Positions 4,877 to 12,299 of a stretch of 15,187 bases of DNA are shown piece after piece. Origin of the DNA: Candidatus Woesearchaeota archaeon UBA153. GTDB lineage: Archaea; Nanobdellota; Nanobdellia; Woesearchaeales; UBA525. Position numbers and translations under genes: made by a program. Where the stretch lies: NCBI GenBank assembly GCA_002503705.1, contig DASH01000056.1:1-15187 (forward strand). The letters are read 5' to 3'. The notes below the pieces were generated by a model. The model had not been told where the DNA came from. It worked only from the letters and a program-made list of their open reading frames with translations, and searched no databases. The stretch's first letter is position 1. The number at the start of each line of letters is the position of its first letter.

Positions 4877-5919
4877 TGTTTATGAACCCGCGCGCGCTCC
4901 AGCCCGCGATGCGCCGAAAACTCGCTCGGAAGGCCCTCCCACTCCTCCTCTTCGCCCTCTGCTGCGTCGCATTGTTCCTCGCGCTCAAGTTCGCGCCCGC
5001 CCTGACGACTGTCGCCGCTCCCAGGACTGTTGTCGAGAACGGCTCGTTCGACGTCCACTTCTGCCCCGTCGAAGAGTGCCCCCTCCTCCTCCGGGAGACG
5101 CTCGCGAACGCGACGAAGATCGCGTGCGCGTTCTACGACCTGAACGATAAGCCGCTCGAAGAGCTCCTCGCCGCGAAGCGCGCGAGCGTTCTCGTCTTCG
5201 ACAAGGAATACCGGGGCTTCGGCACGCCAATCGCGAACGCGCGTTCCGGTCTCATGCACAACAAGTTCTGCGTCCTCGACGACGAGATCGTCATCACCGG
5301 CAGCCTGAACCCGACGGCCGGCATGTACGAGCACGACAACAACCTCGTCATCGTGCGCGGCGCCAGGCTCGCGGAGAACTACGCCGCCGAATGGCGCGAG
5401 CTCAAGGACGGCCGCGAAGCGCCAGTTCCGCATCCGCGCGTCACGCACACAGTATTTTCATCCGACAACTCCTCGCGTTCGTTCCTGGTGGAGAATTATT
5501 TCTGCCCGGAGGACGCGTGCGCCGACCACGTCAAGACGATCCTGCAGGCGGCGAACCGTTCAGTGAAATTCTTCGTCTTCAGCTTCACGGACGACACGCT
5601 CGGCGACGCGCTCGTCGCCCGCGCCGCCGCCGGCGTGGACGTGCGCGGCGTCTTCGACCGCCAGCAGAACTCGAAATACTCCGAGTACACCGGACTCAAG
5701 CTCGCCGGCCTCGACGTCCGCCTCGACGGCAACCCGAAACTGCTGCACCACAAAGTCTTCGTCGTCGACGACCGCATCGTCGTCACCGGCAGCTATAACC
5801 CGACGGGGAACGGGAACACGCGCAACGACGAGAACGTCCTCATCATCCACGACGAGAGCATCGCGCGCCAGTACGTCGCGGAGTTCGAGCGAGTGTACGC
5901 GCTCGGGACGAAAGAGTGA
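4876..5919 (+). CDS. Membrane-anchored phospholipase D-superfamily protein (two HKD motifs)
   Basis: The 347-residue product has an N-terminal basic stretch and one hydrophobic segment (about residues 19-40), a signal anchor that would place the catalytic part outside the cell. It contains two PLD modules, each with a complete HxKx4D motif: HNKFCVLD (His128, Lys130, Asp135) and HHKVFVVD (His291, Lys293, Asp298), each followed by GSxNPT. The superfamily uses the two histidines to hydrolyse phosphodiesters and includes phospholipases, nucleases and cardiolipin synthases. The small two-module form is most like PLD-type nucleases. Each module begins with a paired cysteine motif (FCPVEEC and FCPEDAC), which points to an internal duplication and extracytoplasmic disulfides. 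ATG 4876 overlaps the upstream TAA. ATG 4882 and TTG 4870 are alternative starts. The substrate is not determined. Confidence 0.88.
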   Translation: MFMNPRALQPAMRRKLARKALPLLLFALCCVALFLALKFAPALTTVAAPRTVVENGSFDVHFCPVEECPLLLRETLANATKIACAFYDLNDKPLEELLAAKRASVLVFDKEYRGFGTPIANARSGLMHNKFCVLDDEIVITGSLNPTAGMYEHDNNLVIVRGARLAENYAAEWRELKDGREAPVPHPRVTHTVFSSDNSSRSFLVENYFCPEDACADHVKTILQAANRSVKFFVFSFTDDTLGDALVARAAAGVDVRGVFDRQQNSKYSEYTGLKLAGLDVRLDGNPKLLHHKVFVVDDRIVVTGSYNPTGNGNTRNDENVLIIHDESIARQYVAEFERVYALGTKE

Positions 5920-5925
5920 ACTGTT

Positions 5926-6273
5926 CTAGAAGAAGAAACTGTACAGTCCCTCGACGATGATGAAGCACGCGAGCATCAGCGGCAACGCCGCGGCGATTGT
6001 CGACGGCAGCGCAACGATGAGCGACAGGAAATAGAGCAGCGCAGGGACGGTGAGGAGAATGTGAACGATGTATGAGATGATGATCATCTCGCCTTGCATG
6101 TGCGTCGCGACAAGGTTCGACGCTTGGATTGCGAGGAGTGCCAACGCGCTGACGAGCAGGACGCTGACCCCGAAAATCGCGGTGAGATTAAGAACTCCGA
6201 ACTCGACCAGCAGGAGGAGAAAGCCAATCGGCAGGCATATGATTCCGACGACGTTATCGATGATGGTCGTCAT
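5926..6273 (-). CDS. Small four-helix membrane protein, function unknown
   Basis: The product has 115 residues and is almost entirely hydrophobic, with about four predicted transmembrane segments: roughly 8-28, 30-50, 63-86 and 91-113. There is a short polar loop around residues 52-62 (NLVATHMQGE) and a C-terminus ending in three phenylalanines. There are few charged residues and no recognisable motif. It starts nine bases after the GatD stop and has a weak purine-rich Shine-Dalgarno (GAGGG), so it is the second gene of the gatD operon. The link to tRNA charging is probably only transcriptional. It converges on the PLD gene with six bases between the stop codons. Confidence 0.7.
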   Translation of the reverse strand: MTTIIDNVVGIICLPIGFLLLLVEFGVLNLTAIFGVSVLLVSALALLAIQASNLVATHMQGEMIIISYIVHILLTVPALLYFLSLIVALPSTIAAALPLMLACFIIVEGLYSFFF

Positions 6274-6282
6274 CGTTCCCTC

Positions 6283-7605
6283 TCACTCAGGCACGAACCC
6301 GTCCTCTTCGCTGCGCTCGGAGAGCTCACCGCGAAGGTTCCGCCCGTACAATTCCCGCACTTGTTTCTCGTCGTAGTTGCTCAACAGCCACGCGAGCTTG
6401 ACGAACGCGGTCTCCGGCATCATATCGAGGCCTTGGCCGAGAACGCCCGTCGCCTGCAACGCGCGGCCCGGACTGTACACGTCAAGATTCACTCGTCCGT
6501 AGATGGTCTGCGTCGTAATCGCGACCGGCATCTTCTTCGCGAGCTTCTCGACGGCCGCGAGGATCTTCGGGTGCTCGTCGCACTCGTCATCCACGCGCGT
6601 GATTGGCAAGTGGCCCAGGCCGGTCGCCATGATGACGAGCCCGTCATGCTCCGTGAAGTGCTCAAGGTCTTTCGCGAAGAAGTTCGGGTGGAAGAAGACC
6701 ATGCTCACGTTCACGTCGCTCTTGAACGGCTTGACAACGAGTTTCTTCGACGGCGCGAGCTTCGGCTTCGCGTGGAAGACGACTGCGTTGTTCTTCACCG
6801 TCGCCGTCGCGGCGGCGTTCACGGGCCGGAACGCGTCCCGCCGCGTCGAGTGGAGCTTCCGGCTGTGGAAGCCGTCAATGACGAAGAATGCATCGTCGCT
6901 CATCGAGCCGTGCAAGCAGGTGTACACGCCCGGGCGCTCTTTCGCCGCGAGGATGAAACGGGTCGCCGCGACCAAGTTTGAGGGGCCGTCGCTGCTCCCC
7001 CGGTCGCTGCTCCGTTGACTGCCGACGAGGACGACCGGCACCGGAAGGTTCTCGAGCATGAACCCGAGCGCTGCCGCGGTGTAGTGGAGCGTATCGGTGC
7101 CGTGCGTGACGATGACGCCCGCGACGCCTTTCTCGACGGCTTTCGCGACCGCCTCCGCGATGAGGTTCCAATGCGCGAAGCGCATGTCGTCAGACTGCAT
7201 GTTCCGCACGAGGACTGAAGAGACTCGCGCGAGCTCTTCGAGTTCGGGAACGAGCGCGAGAATCTCCTCGGCGGTGAACTTCGCGACGACCGCGCCCGTC
7301 TCGTAATCCACCCTCGACGCGATCGTGCCGCCGGTGTGCAGGATGGCGATCTTCGGCAGGTCTGATCGTCCGTGTTTTTCTTCTCGTTCGTCGACAGATA
7401 TGTTTGTGACGGGCTTCTTTGCAGCTTTTTCCTTTCCGTCAGTCTTCTTCGCGTCCTTCAGGTCTGCTGGCGTGACGCTGATGTTGTACCCCGACGAGAG
7501 CTTGACGACGAGACGTCCGTGCTCCTCGTTCAGAATCGTTCCTTCAACTTCGTTCCCCTTGTACGAGAACGAGACGTGATCGCCCGGCTTGAACGAAAGC
7601 TTCAT
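6283..7605 (-). CDS. gatD: Glutamyl-tRNA(Gln) amidotransferase subunit D
   Basis: GatD is the glutaminase subunit of the archaeal GatDE complex. It releases ammonia from glutamine for conversion of Glu-tRNA(Gln) to Gln-tRNA(Gln). The 440 residues start with a small beta domain (1-50, KPGDHVSFSYKGNEVEGTI), then a charged linker (51-82), then an L-asparaginase-type domain with TGGTIAS at 91-97, THGTDTLHYTA with Thr170 and Asp171, and FHSRKLHSTRRDAF with Lys250; these are the expected Thr-Thr-Asp-Lys catalytic residues. The start at 7605 is favoured because a TATA box is centred 28 nt upstream (leaderless). The frame stays open upstream to 7779, but that extension lies in the mobile element and is not part of the protein. 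GatE is not in the window. Confidence 0.95.
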   Translation of the reverse strand: MKLSFKPGDHVSFSYKGNEVEGTILNEEHGRLVVKLSSGYNISVTPADLKDAKKTDGKEKAAKKPVTNISVDEREEKHGRSDLPKIAILHTGGTIASRVDYETGAVVAKFTAEEILALVPELEELARVSSVLVRNMQSDDMRFAHWNLIAEAVAKAVEKGVAGVIVTHGTDTLHYTAAALGFMLENLPVPVVLVGSQRSSDRGSSDGPSNLVAATRFILAAKERPGVYTCLHGSMSDDAFFVIDGFHSRKLHSTRRDAFRPVNAAATATVKNNAVVFHAKPKLAPSKKLVVKPFKSDVNVSMVFFHPNFFAKDLEHFTEHDGLVIMATGLGHLPITRVDDECDEHPKILAAVEKLAKKMPVAITTQTIYGRVNLDVYSPGRALQATGVLGQGLDMMPETAFVKLAWLLSNYDEKQVRELYGRNLRGELSERSEEDGFVPE

Positions 7606-7628
7606 GACGAGAGAAAAACGAGACCGCG

Positions 7629-7637
7629 TTTTAATAG
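7629..7637 (-). promoter_or_regulatory. TATA box of gatD (leaderless)
   Basis: On the minus strand CTATTAAAA is centred about 28 nt before the gatD ATG at 7605. The sequence between holds no Shine-Dalgarno site. The element copy B begins 15 bp upstream of the box, so the core promoter survived the insertion. Confidence 0.6.
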
Positions 7638-7642
7638 TTATT

Positions 7643-7651
7643 GGCTCTGAC
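7643..7651. repeat. Left target-site duplication of element copy B
   Basis: GGCTCTGAC, identical to 7798-7806 on the other side of the element. Confidence 0.85.
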
Positions 7652-7797
7652 GGCCGCGATGAAAGTCTCGCTTCGCGGCGACCCTGCGGCAGCCACTGCT
7701 TCCTCGTCAGGTTGCGCAATCCGATTGGCGCAAGCCGGCAGGACACTGCCGTCAAGAGGCTGCCAAGGCAGGGTCGCACGACTTTTTCATCGCGGTC
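7652..7797 (-). mobile_element. 146-bp MITE-like element, copy B
   Basis: This is the same element as at 3968-4113 in the opposite orientation, exactly the same length, with 18 substitutions and no gaps. Its ends are GGCCGCGATGAAA (7652-7664) and the complement of GACCGCGATGAAA (7785-7797). Exact 9-bp direct repeats GGCTCTGAC flank it. The internal stem keeps its pairing despite substitution: GGCAGCC (7688-7694) pairs with GGCTGCC (7758-7764), an A-T pair where copy A has G-C. It also contains the perfect hairpin GGCAG-GACA-CTGCC (7737-7750) and TTGCGC pairing with GCGCAA. It lies between gatD and the divergent lipoprotein gene and leaves both TATA boxes intact. It opens an in-frame extension of gatD that should not be annotated as protein. 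Confidence 0.9.
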
Positions 7798-7806
7798 GGC
7801 TCTGAC
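7798..7806. repeat. Right target-site duplication of element copy B
   Basis: GGCTCTGAC, matching 7643-7651. The next base (G) also matches the first base of the element, so the duplication could be read as 10 bp. Confidence 0.85.
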
Positions 7807-7835
7807 GCTCTCACGGGAAGCGCGTTTCTCACAAA

Positions 7836-7846
7836 ACTTTTAAACG
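7836..7846 (+). promoter_or_regulatory. TATA box of the metalloprotease lipoprotein gene
   Basis: ACTTTTAAACG centres about 41 nt before the ATG at 7882. The predicted leader is about 15 nt and contains the strong Shine-Dalgarno GAGGGGGTG (7866-7874), seven bases before the ATG. Confidence 0.5.
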
Positions 7847-7881
7847 TCCGCGTTCTCGTCGTGCCGAGGGGGTGTGTTTTC

Positions 7882-10170
7882 ATGCGTCAACAGTCCAGTT
7901 TTCGATTCTCAGTCCTTCTTTGCGCTCTCGCGATCGTCCTCGCGCTCGTCTTCCTGCTCGCCGCGTGCAGTCGCGGAACGGGTTCCGGCAGCGGCGCGCC
8001 AGCCCCGTCGACGAAAGGCGTCGATACGGCGCAGCTCCCCGCATGGCTGCTCGACTCGTTCACCGCGCCACCGCCCGTCGAAGAACCGGTGACCGCGCGA
8101 GCCCGCATCGAGGCAGCGTACGAGGCGGAGGAGATCGACGTGAACGAGTACTTCAGGCTCCGGTTGCGCGAAGCGTTCTCCGACGAGGAACTCCCGGCGG
8201 CGTATTCGGGCGAGCGCGTCCCTGCGATGGACAACGGCTTCATTCTCTATATGCTCCGCGAACGGTTCGACGAGCTCGACGCCGCGACGCGGGAAGAGCT
8301 GCGCCCGTACTTGTTGTCGGACGACGACCCGGAAAGCTTCTGGCATACTGGCGCGGAGTACACGACGCTCGATGACACGGTCGCTCCTTCCGCGAGCGCG
8401 GATCTCGCGCTCACGCTGTACGACTGGTTCACGTTCATCCCTGCCGTCGGCGCGGTGCAGCACACGAACGAGGAGAACCAAGCGTTCGTCATCACTTTCG
8501 AAGGGGCGAACCAGCAGAAGGCGTTCTGGGTGCGTGACGCCGCTATCTTCTCGCACGACAAGTACAAAGCCGTTGGCTTTCCCGAGCCGGAAGAGTGGAT
8601 CCTCATCAGGCTCGTCCCGGAGATTCCCGGCGGGTATCTCGGTCTCGCGCGGATGGCGGTGATTGACGGCGAGGATCGTTGCCTCATCCACATCAAGAGC
8701 GGGCAGGAACGGAAGATGCTCGAGGCGGCGACCGCGCACGAGATGTTCCACTGCTTCCAATACCATTACGATCTCCCACCGTACGCCGTCGAAGAGTGGA
8801 TTTACGAGAGCACCGCGGTCTGGGCGCAGGAGTTCGTCTACCCGACGACGAACACGGAGCACGAGTTCGACGAGGTCTTCTTCCCGCACCTCGACGACCA
8901 GTTCTTCGACCACACGGCGGCCAGGCACTACGCCGACTACCTCTGGTGGTTCTACCTCTCCCAGAAGGCCGGCAAGTCGCACGCGCCGATCAAGGAGATG
9001 CTCGAGGCCGCGCAGAAGCCGAACGGCCAGAAGAGAGCGTTCCAAGCGCGGCCGAACTTCCGCGAAGAGCTCATGGAGTACGCGATCTGGAACGTCAACG
9101 AAGAGCCGTACAAGCGCTACCAGGATGTTGACGGCGAGCCTCGTGGAACGCCCTCCGGGACCGCTGTCGAGCGCGCGACCATCAGCGCCGACGAAGAGTT
9201 CTCGCAGAGCGTCGACTTGGAGCCGGGTAGCATGAAATACTACCAGTACTTGGTCCAGGATGACGTGCAACGGCTCCGTTTCGACCTGAGCGGCGTGAAT
9301 ACCGCCGTGAACCCGTACGCGGGCATCCAAGCGTTCGTGATCGTCGACGGCGCGAGCAGACTCTTCGATGTCAGCCATCAAGAAGAGCTCGTCTTCTGCA
9401 GGAACCGTCCGGAAGAGCGCGTCGACGCGGTCATCCTCGTCTTCACGCACGCGAACCTCAACGTGCAGGCTTCCCGACAGGTGCTCGTCGACACGACGGG
9501 GGAGTGCGCGCGGTCGTGGCACGGCACGCTCGCCATCCGCTGGACCGAAACTGTCAGCGACACGCAGGAGACGTTCAGCGGCGACGCCGCCCATCGTTCT
9601 TATGAGGAGCGAGGCGTCATCACCTCGCACGACACGCTCGTCTACGATCCGGAATGGGACCAGTTTCTCCTCGCGGAGCAACAGTTCAGCTACGACTACT
9701 CTGAGAATTATCACGTCACGTACGACCGAGACTGCGGCCTCCTGTCAGAGTCGGAGACTGCATGGGAGCGCGGCGGCGGCCACGGCACGTTCGACATCGA
9801 CGAGGAGAACGTCGAGTACAGCGACGCGCCCGCGCGATTATCCGGCATTGAAGGCTCGCCGGGAACGTACGCGCTCGAGCTCGGCATCGTGAGCGGCACG
9901 GGGATGGCGCACAGCGAGAGCCAGACGGTGCGGACGCCGTGCGCGCTTGAAGGGGTCTTCGCGCCGGGCATGGGTGAAGGTTCAGAGCAGGTCTTCGACA
10001 ACGAGTATGACGCGAGCGCGTTCAACTCGATCATCAACTGGCCGCATATCGACCTGGTCGTGACGATGAGCCCTGACCAGAAACGGTTGACGGGCTCGGG
10101 AGAGGCGTGGTTCCCGAGCGATGGCCGGCGAGTTCCCGTCGAGATCGACGTCGAGTACACGTACGGTTAA
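7882..10170 (+). CDS. Secreted lipoprotein with zinc-metalloprotease (HExxH...E) motif
   Basis: The 762-residue product has a lipoprotein signal peptide: basic N-terminus, hydrophobic core, then FLLAAC with the lipobox cysteine at Cys29, followed by a Gly/Ser/Pro linker. It should be attached to the outer face of the membrane. In the middle, ATAHEMFHCFQ gives His286, Glu287 and His290, and WIYESTAVWAQEFVYP supplies Glu309, a gluzincin-like third zinc ligand. This pattern resembles the MXAN_6640-type putative metalloproteases. The catalytic region spans about residues 155-420. The C-terminal third (430-762) is beta-rich with repeated Tyr/Glu/Asp stretches, probably one or two beta-sandwich or barrel modules. 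I chose ATG 7882 over GTG 7861 because of the Shine-Dalgarno. Substrates are unknown. The long ORF on the opposite strand is a shadow. Confidence 0.82.
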   Translation: MRQQSSFRFSVLLCALAIVLALVFLLAACSRGTGSGSGAPAPSTKGVDTAQLPAWLLDSFTAPPPVEEPVTARARIEAAYEAEEIDVNEYFRLRLREAFSDEELPAAYSGERVPAMDNGFILYMLRERFDELDAATREELRPYLLSDDDPESFWHTGAEYTTLDDTVAPSASADLALTLYDWFTFIPAVGAVQHTNEENQAFVITFEGANQQKAFWVRDAAIFSHDKYKAVGFPEPEEWILIRLVPEIPGGYLGLARMAVIDGEDRCLIHIKSGQERKMLEAATAHEMFHCFQYHYDLPPYAVEEWIYESTAVWAQEFVYPTTNTEHEFDEVFFPHLDDQFFDHTAARHYADYLWWFYLSQKAGKSHAPIKEMLEAAQKPNGQKRAFQARPNFREELMEYAIWNVNEEPYKRYQDVDGEPRGTPSGTAVERATISADEEFSQSVDLEPGSMKYYQYLVQDDVQRLRFDLSGVNTAVNPYAGIQAFVIVDGASRLFDVSHQEELVFCRNRPEERVDAVILVFTHANLNVQASRQVLVDTTGECARSWHGTLAIRWTETVSDTQETFSGDAAHRSYEERGVITSHDTLVYDPEWDQFLLAEQQFSYDYSENYHVTYDRDCGLLSESETAWERGGGHGTFDIDEENVEYSDAPARLSGIEGSPGTYALELGIVSGTGMAHSESQTVRTPCALEGVFAPGMGEGSEQVFDNEYDASAFNSIINWPHIDLVVTMSPDQKRLTGSGEAWFPSDGRRVPVEIDVEYTYG

Positions 10171-10261
10171 TCCGGCTGACGTCTCGGGTCGATTCCGTCG
10201 AGAAGCTTCCTCAGCGCCTCCCGTCCTTGAGACGCGTTGCTCCGCGACAATCACGCACGGT

Positions 10262-10756
10262 TCACGGGTGTCGCTTCCGCGGCACGTACTTCGCATACTT
10301 GTCGTTCAGTAATGGGATGATGTCGTAGGCCACTTCCTCGTATGGGTGCGCTTCGCGCATCGCCGCGAGGATTCTCGGCAGGTCTTTCTCGAGGCAGACC
10401 GTCTCGATACGACACTCGTCGACGTTCGCGACGCGGCCAATCTCCCCCTTGTACGGCGTCGTGCCTTTCAACGGTCGGTAATGGCCCGCGCCTTTGCTGA
10501 CGAACGCGCAGTAGTCGTACGCGCCAATCTTGCCCGCGCCGGCGTTGCCCAATGCGAGTCGTACTTGCCGTTCAGATTCGACGGGGACGTAGACGACTAG
10601 CTTGAAGATTTTCATTTGACTTCGATATTGTGAGTGTCGTTGCACTATTGCGTCTTTGTCGCTTTCCTTGACGTCACGCATGATATCTTGCACTGGTCGC
10701 TTGAACCTGACGCTACCGAAGAGTCCTTCGACACTTTTTGCATTCTTGTTTTTCAT
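10262..10756 (-). CDS. NIF3/YqfO C-terminal-like domain protein with N-terminal extension
   Basis: Residues 48-150 match the CutA-like domain found inside or next to NIF3 (YbgI/YqfO) proteins: FKLVVYVPVE, ALGNAGAGKIGAYDYCAF, then IETVCLEKDLPRIL and the diagnostic AHPYEEVAYDI. Here it stands alone rather than within a full NIF3 metal-binding protein. Its biochemical role is not established. The first 47 residues (with GLFGSVRFKRPVQDIMRDVK) are unusual. They resemble the short basic segments of some archaeal antitoxin-like proteins, but only loosely. I accept the start at 10756 because GGAG lies six bases upstream, whereas the alternative ATG at 10615 (117 residues, close to the bare domain) has no Shine-Dalgarno site. 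The extension is more A/T-rich than its surroundings. It converges on the lipoprotein gene, with 91 bp between the stops holding nothing I can identify. Confidence 0.75.
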   Translation of the reverse strand: MKNKNAKSVEGLFGSVRFKRPVQDIMRDVKESDKDAIVQRHSQYRSQMKIFKLVVYVPVESERQVRLALGNAGAGKIGAYDYCAFVSKGAGHYRPLKGTTPYKGEIGRVANVDECRIETVCLEKDLPRILAAMREAHPYEEVAYDIIPLLNDKYAKYVPRKRHP

Positions 10757-10925
10757 GGCATTCTCCGGAGCGTTTGTTCTGGTGTGCGTCCTCGCGCGCT
10801 TTTTTCATAAGTCTTTCGGTCATTCCACTGGATATCATGCGGTGCAATCCCGTTGTCCGTCGGAATCGATTTCTTTTCAATACAGAAAATATCATCTGTT
10901 TTTAAGTCTCTTTCGCAAGAAGAAC

Positions 10926-10940
10926 GAGAAAAAAGACTTG
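10926..10940 (-). terminator. U-rich terminator after the PKD-like protein gene
   Basis: On the minus strand, about 27 nt after the stop codon at 10964, there is a run of six T (10929-10934) within CTTTTTTCTCG. This fits an archaeal U-tract terminator. The rest of 10757-10963 is A/T-rich and holds no gene that I can support. Confidence 0.4.
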
Positions 10941-10963
10941 AAAGATGTTTCCCAACGAAACGC

Positions 10964-11995
10964 TCAGCCCTTCGTCACCATCGCGGTGATGACGGGCGGC
11001 CGGTTCTTGTCGAGCACAGTCACCTTGACCGTCTCGCTCGACTTCAAGCCATCCGCGTCAGCGCACGTGACCGTGACGTCGTACTCGCCCGCGTCGTCGT
11101 AGCCCGTCTTCCACGAGCTCGAGGTCATCGCGCCGCTGTACGTGAGCGTGGTCTTCGCGCCTTCAGGGTCGACGCACGTCGGCTTCAGGTTGACCGTCTC
11201 GGTCTCTGTCACCGTCACGTCTTTCGCGCCTGTCAGGAGCGGCTTGCGGTTCACGTCCTTCACGGTGACCGTGACGGTCTTCGTGTCCTTCGCGCCGTTC
11301 GTGTCCGTGCACGTCACCTTGATCGTGTACTCGCCCGCGTCGTCGTACGTCGCGGTCCACGTCCCGGTCGTCTTGTCGCCGCTGTACTCGATCTTGACCG
11401 CGTCGCCGTCCTCGTCAGTGCACGCCGCCTTGAGGTCGACCTTGTCGCCCTCGTTGACGGTGATGCTCGCCACTTTCAAGACTGGCGCGTGGTTGCCCGG
11501 CAGGATCTTGAAGCAGACCGTGTCCTCGTCCTTCAATTCGCCGTCAGAAACGGTGACTTTGACGTTGTACTCGCCCGCGTCGCCGAACTTCGTCTGCCAC
11601 GTGTTGCTCGCGTCGAACGGCTTGCCGACCGTGTAGAGGAGCTTGCCCGCGGGGCCGATGTTCGTGTCCGGGTCGCTGCCTTCATACTTCAGGACGATCT
11701 TGTCGCCCTCGACGAACTCCTTGCACCCCTCGCTCTTCGGCAAGGTGAGCTGCTTGCGGGGCGTGTAGTAGCACGTGCTCGCGTCCACGTTCTTGAACTC
11801 GTTCCGGCCGTCCTTCACGCAGTTCTCTTCCGGGACGTAACAGCCGTGGCTGACCTCCTCGGCCGTGAAGTAGTAGACGCACTCTTCCAAGTTCGGGTTC
11901 CACCGGACGTGGTTCTCGATCGCGATGGCGGCGACGCTCAACGCGAGGACCGCGACGATGCTCGCGACGATCATGAGAATCTTCTTCGTTTCCAT
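10964..11995 (-). CDS. Membrane-anchored surface protein with three PKD/Ig-like domains
   Basis: The product has 343 residues. A basic N-terminus and hydrophobic segment (about 5-26) form a signal anchor. Residues 35-92 are a cysteine-rich region with five Cys (39, 52, 59, 75, 91). Three tandem beta-sandwich domains follow, about 92-168, 175-250 and 258-332, each with an acidic DxDG or DPEG turn, a tryptophan, and the repeated DAGEYxVxVT motif typical of PKD/Ig-like folds. Domains two and three each have a cysteine pair (Cys192/Cys229, Cys274/Cys311) likely to form disulfides. Such proteins act in adhesion or as surface-layer components. ATG 11995 is chosen over the longer frame (12091) because GGGGGGTG precedes it by six bases. 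A TATA box at 12073-12081 gives a leader of about 55 nt. Confidence 0.82.
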   Translation of the reverse strand: METKKILMIVASIVAVLALSVAAIAIENHVRWNPNLEECVYYFTAEEVSHGCYVPEENCVKDGRNEFKNVDASTCYYTPRKQLTLPKSEGCKEFVEGDKIVLKYEGSDPDTNIGPAGKLLYTVGKPFDASNTWQTKFGDAGEYNVKVTVSDGELKDEDTVCFKILPGNHAPVLKVASITVNEGDKVDLKAACTDEDGDAVKIEYSGDKTTGTWTATYDDAGEYTIKVTCTDTNGAKDTKTVTVTVKDVNRKPLLTGAKDVTVTETETVNLKPTCVDPEGAKTTLTYSGAMTSSSWKTGYDDAGEYDVTVTCADADGLKSSETVKVTVLDKNRPPVITAMVTKG

Positions 11996-12072
11996 GCATA
12001 ACACCCCCCATACCTTGCGTATAGGACTCTGAACGGCTCTCCCCTCTTTTAACGACGAGAGAAGCCGTAAGG

Positions 12073-12081
12073 GTATATAAA
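12073..12081 (-). promoter_or_regulatory. TATA box of the PKD-like protein gene
   Basis: On the minus strand TTTATATAC, about 80 nt before the ATG at 11995. The predicted leader is about 55 nt and carries the Shine-Dalgarno GGGGGGTG. This is one half of a divergent promoter region (11996-12299). The sequence between the two boxes holds no gene. Confidence 0.5.
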
Positions 12082-12266
12082 TATTACTCATTTTTCACCC
12101 CTCGGGAAGAGAGACGGTTTCGGACGGTCGCGGAGCGTCGTCATCTGATTCGTTCATCGTCTGAGAAGAGCACATCGAGAAGCCGCGAAGGACACGCTTC
12201 CTCTTCGGAAATCCTCCGAGAATTCCGCACAAAGAGTTAAATACCGGGTTCCATTCCTCCGCCAAA

Positions 12267-12277
12267 ACTTTATATAC
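12267..12277 (+). promoter_or_regulatory. TATA box of the overlapping gene pair at 12300
   Basis: ACTTTATATAC centres about 28 nt before the ATG at 12300, which would give a leaderless transcript. A second box-like sequence, GTTAAATACC (12236-12245), would instead give a leader that includes the GGTGAG at 12288-12293. The sequence does not decide between them. Confidence 0.5.
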
Positions 12278-12299
12278 TTGCGTGCCTGGTGAGAAGACG

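Noticed and set aside
4243..5448. 401-residue minus-strand frame opposite the PLD operon
   Set aside because: Antisense shadow. The plus strand carries two intact HKD motifs and a TAATG coupling.
6094..6981. 295-residue plus-strand frame opposite gatD
   Set aside because: Shadow of gatD, with composition typical of the antisense of high-GC genes and no promoter.
7909..9714. 601-residue open frame on the minus strand opposite the metalloprotease gene
   Set aside because: It is an antisense shadow of a high-GC coding region, rich in Arg/Val/Glu/Leu with no domain, while the plus-strand frame has a lipobox and an HExxH motif.
10713..10895. 60-residue minus-strand frame with a C-x5-C-x2-C pattern before the NIF3-like gene
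   Set aside because: It overlaps the better-supported NIF3-like frame, has a poor start context and no clear family. The cysteine spacing alone is not enough.
10853..12001. 382-residue plus-strand frame opposite the PKD-like gene
   Set aside because: Arg/Val/Leu/Asp-rich antisense shadow. The minus strand has a signal anchor, tandem domains and a Shine-Dalgarno.
12003..12091. N-terminal extension of the PKD-like protein to 12091
   Set aside because: The start at 12091 lies upstream of the TATA box at 12073-12081, and a strong Shine-Dalgarno plus signal anchor begin at 11995.
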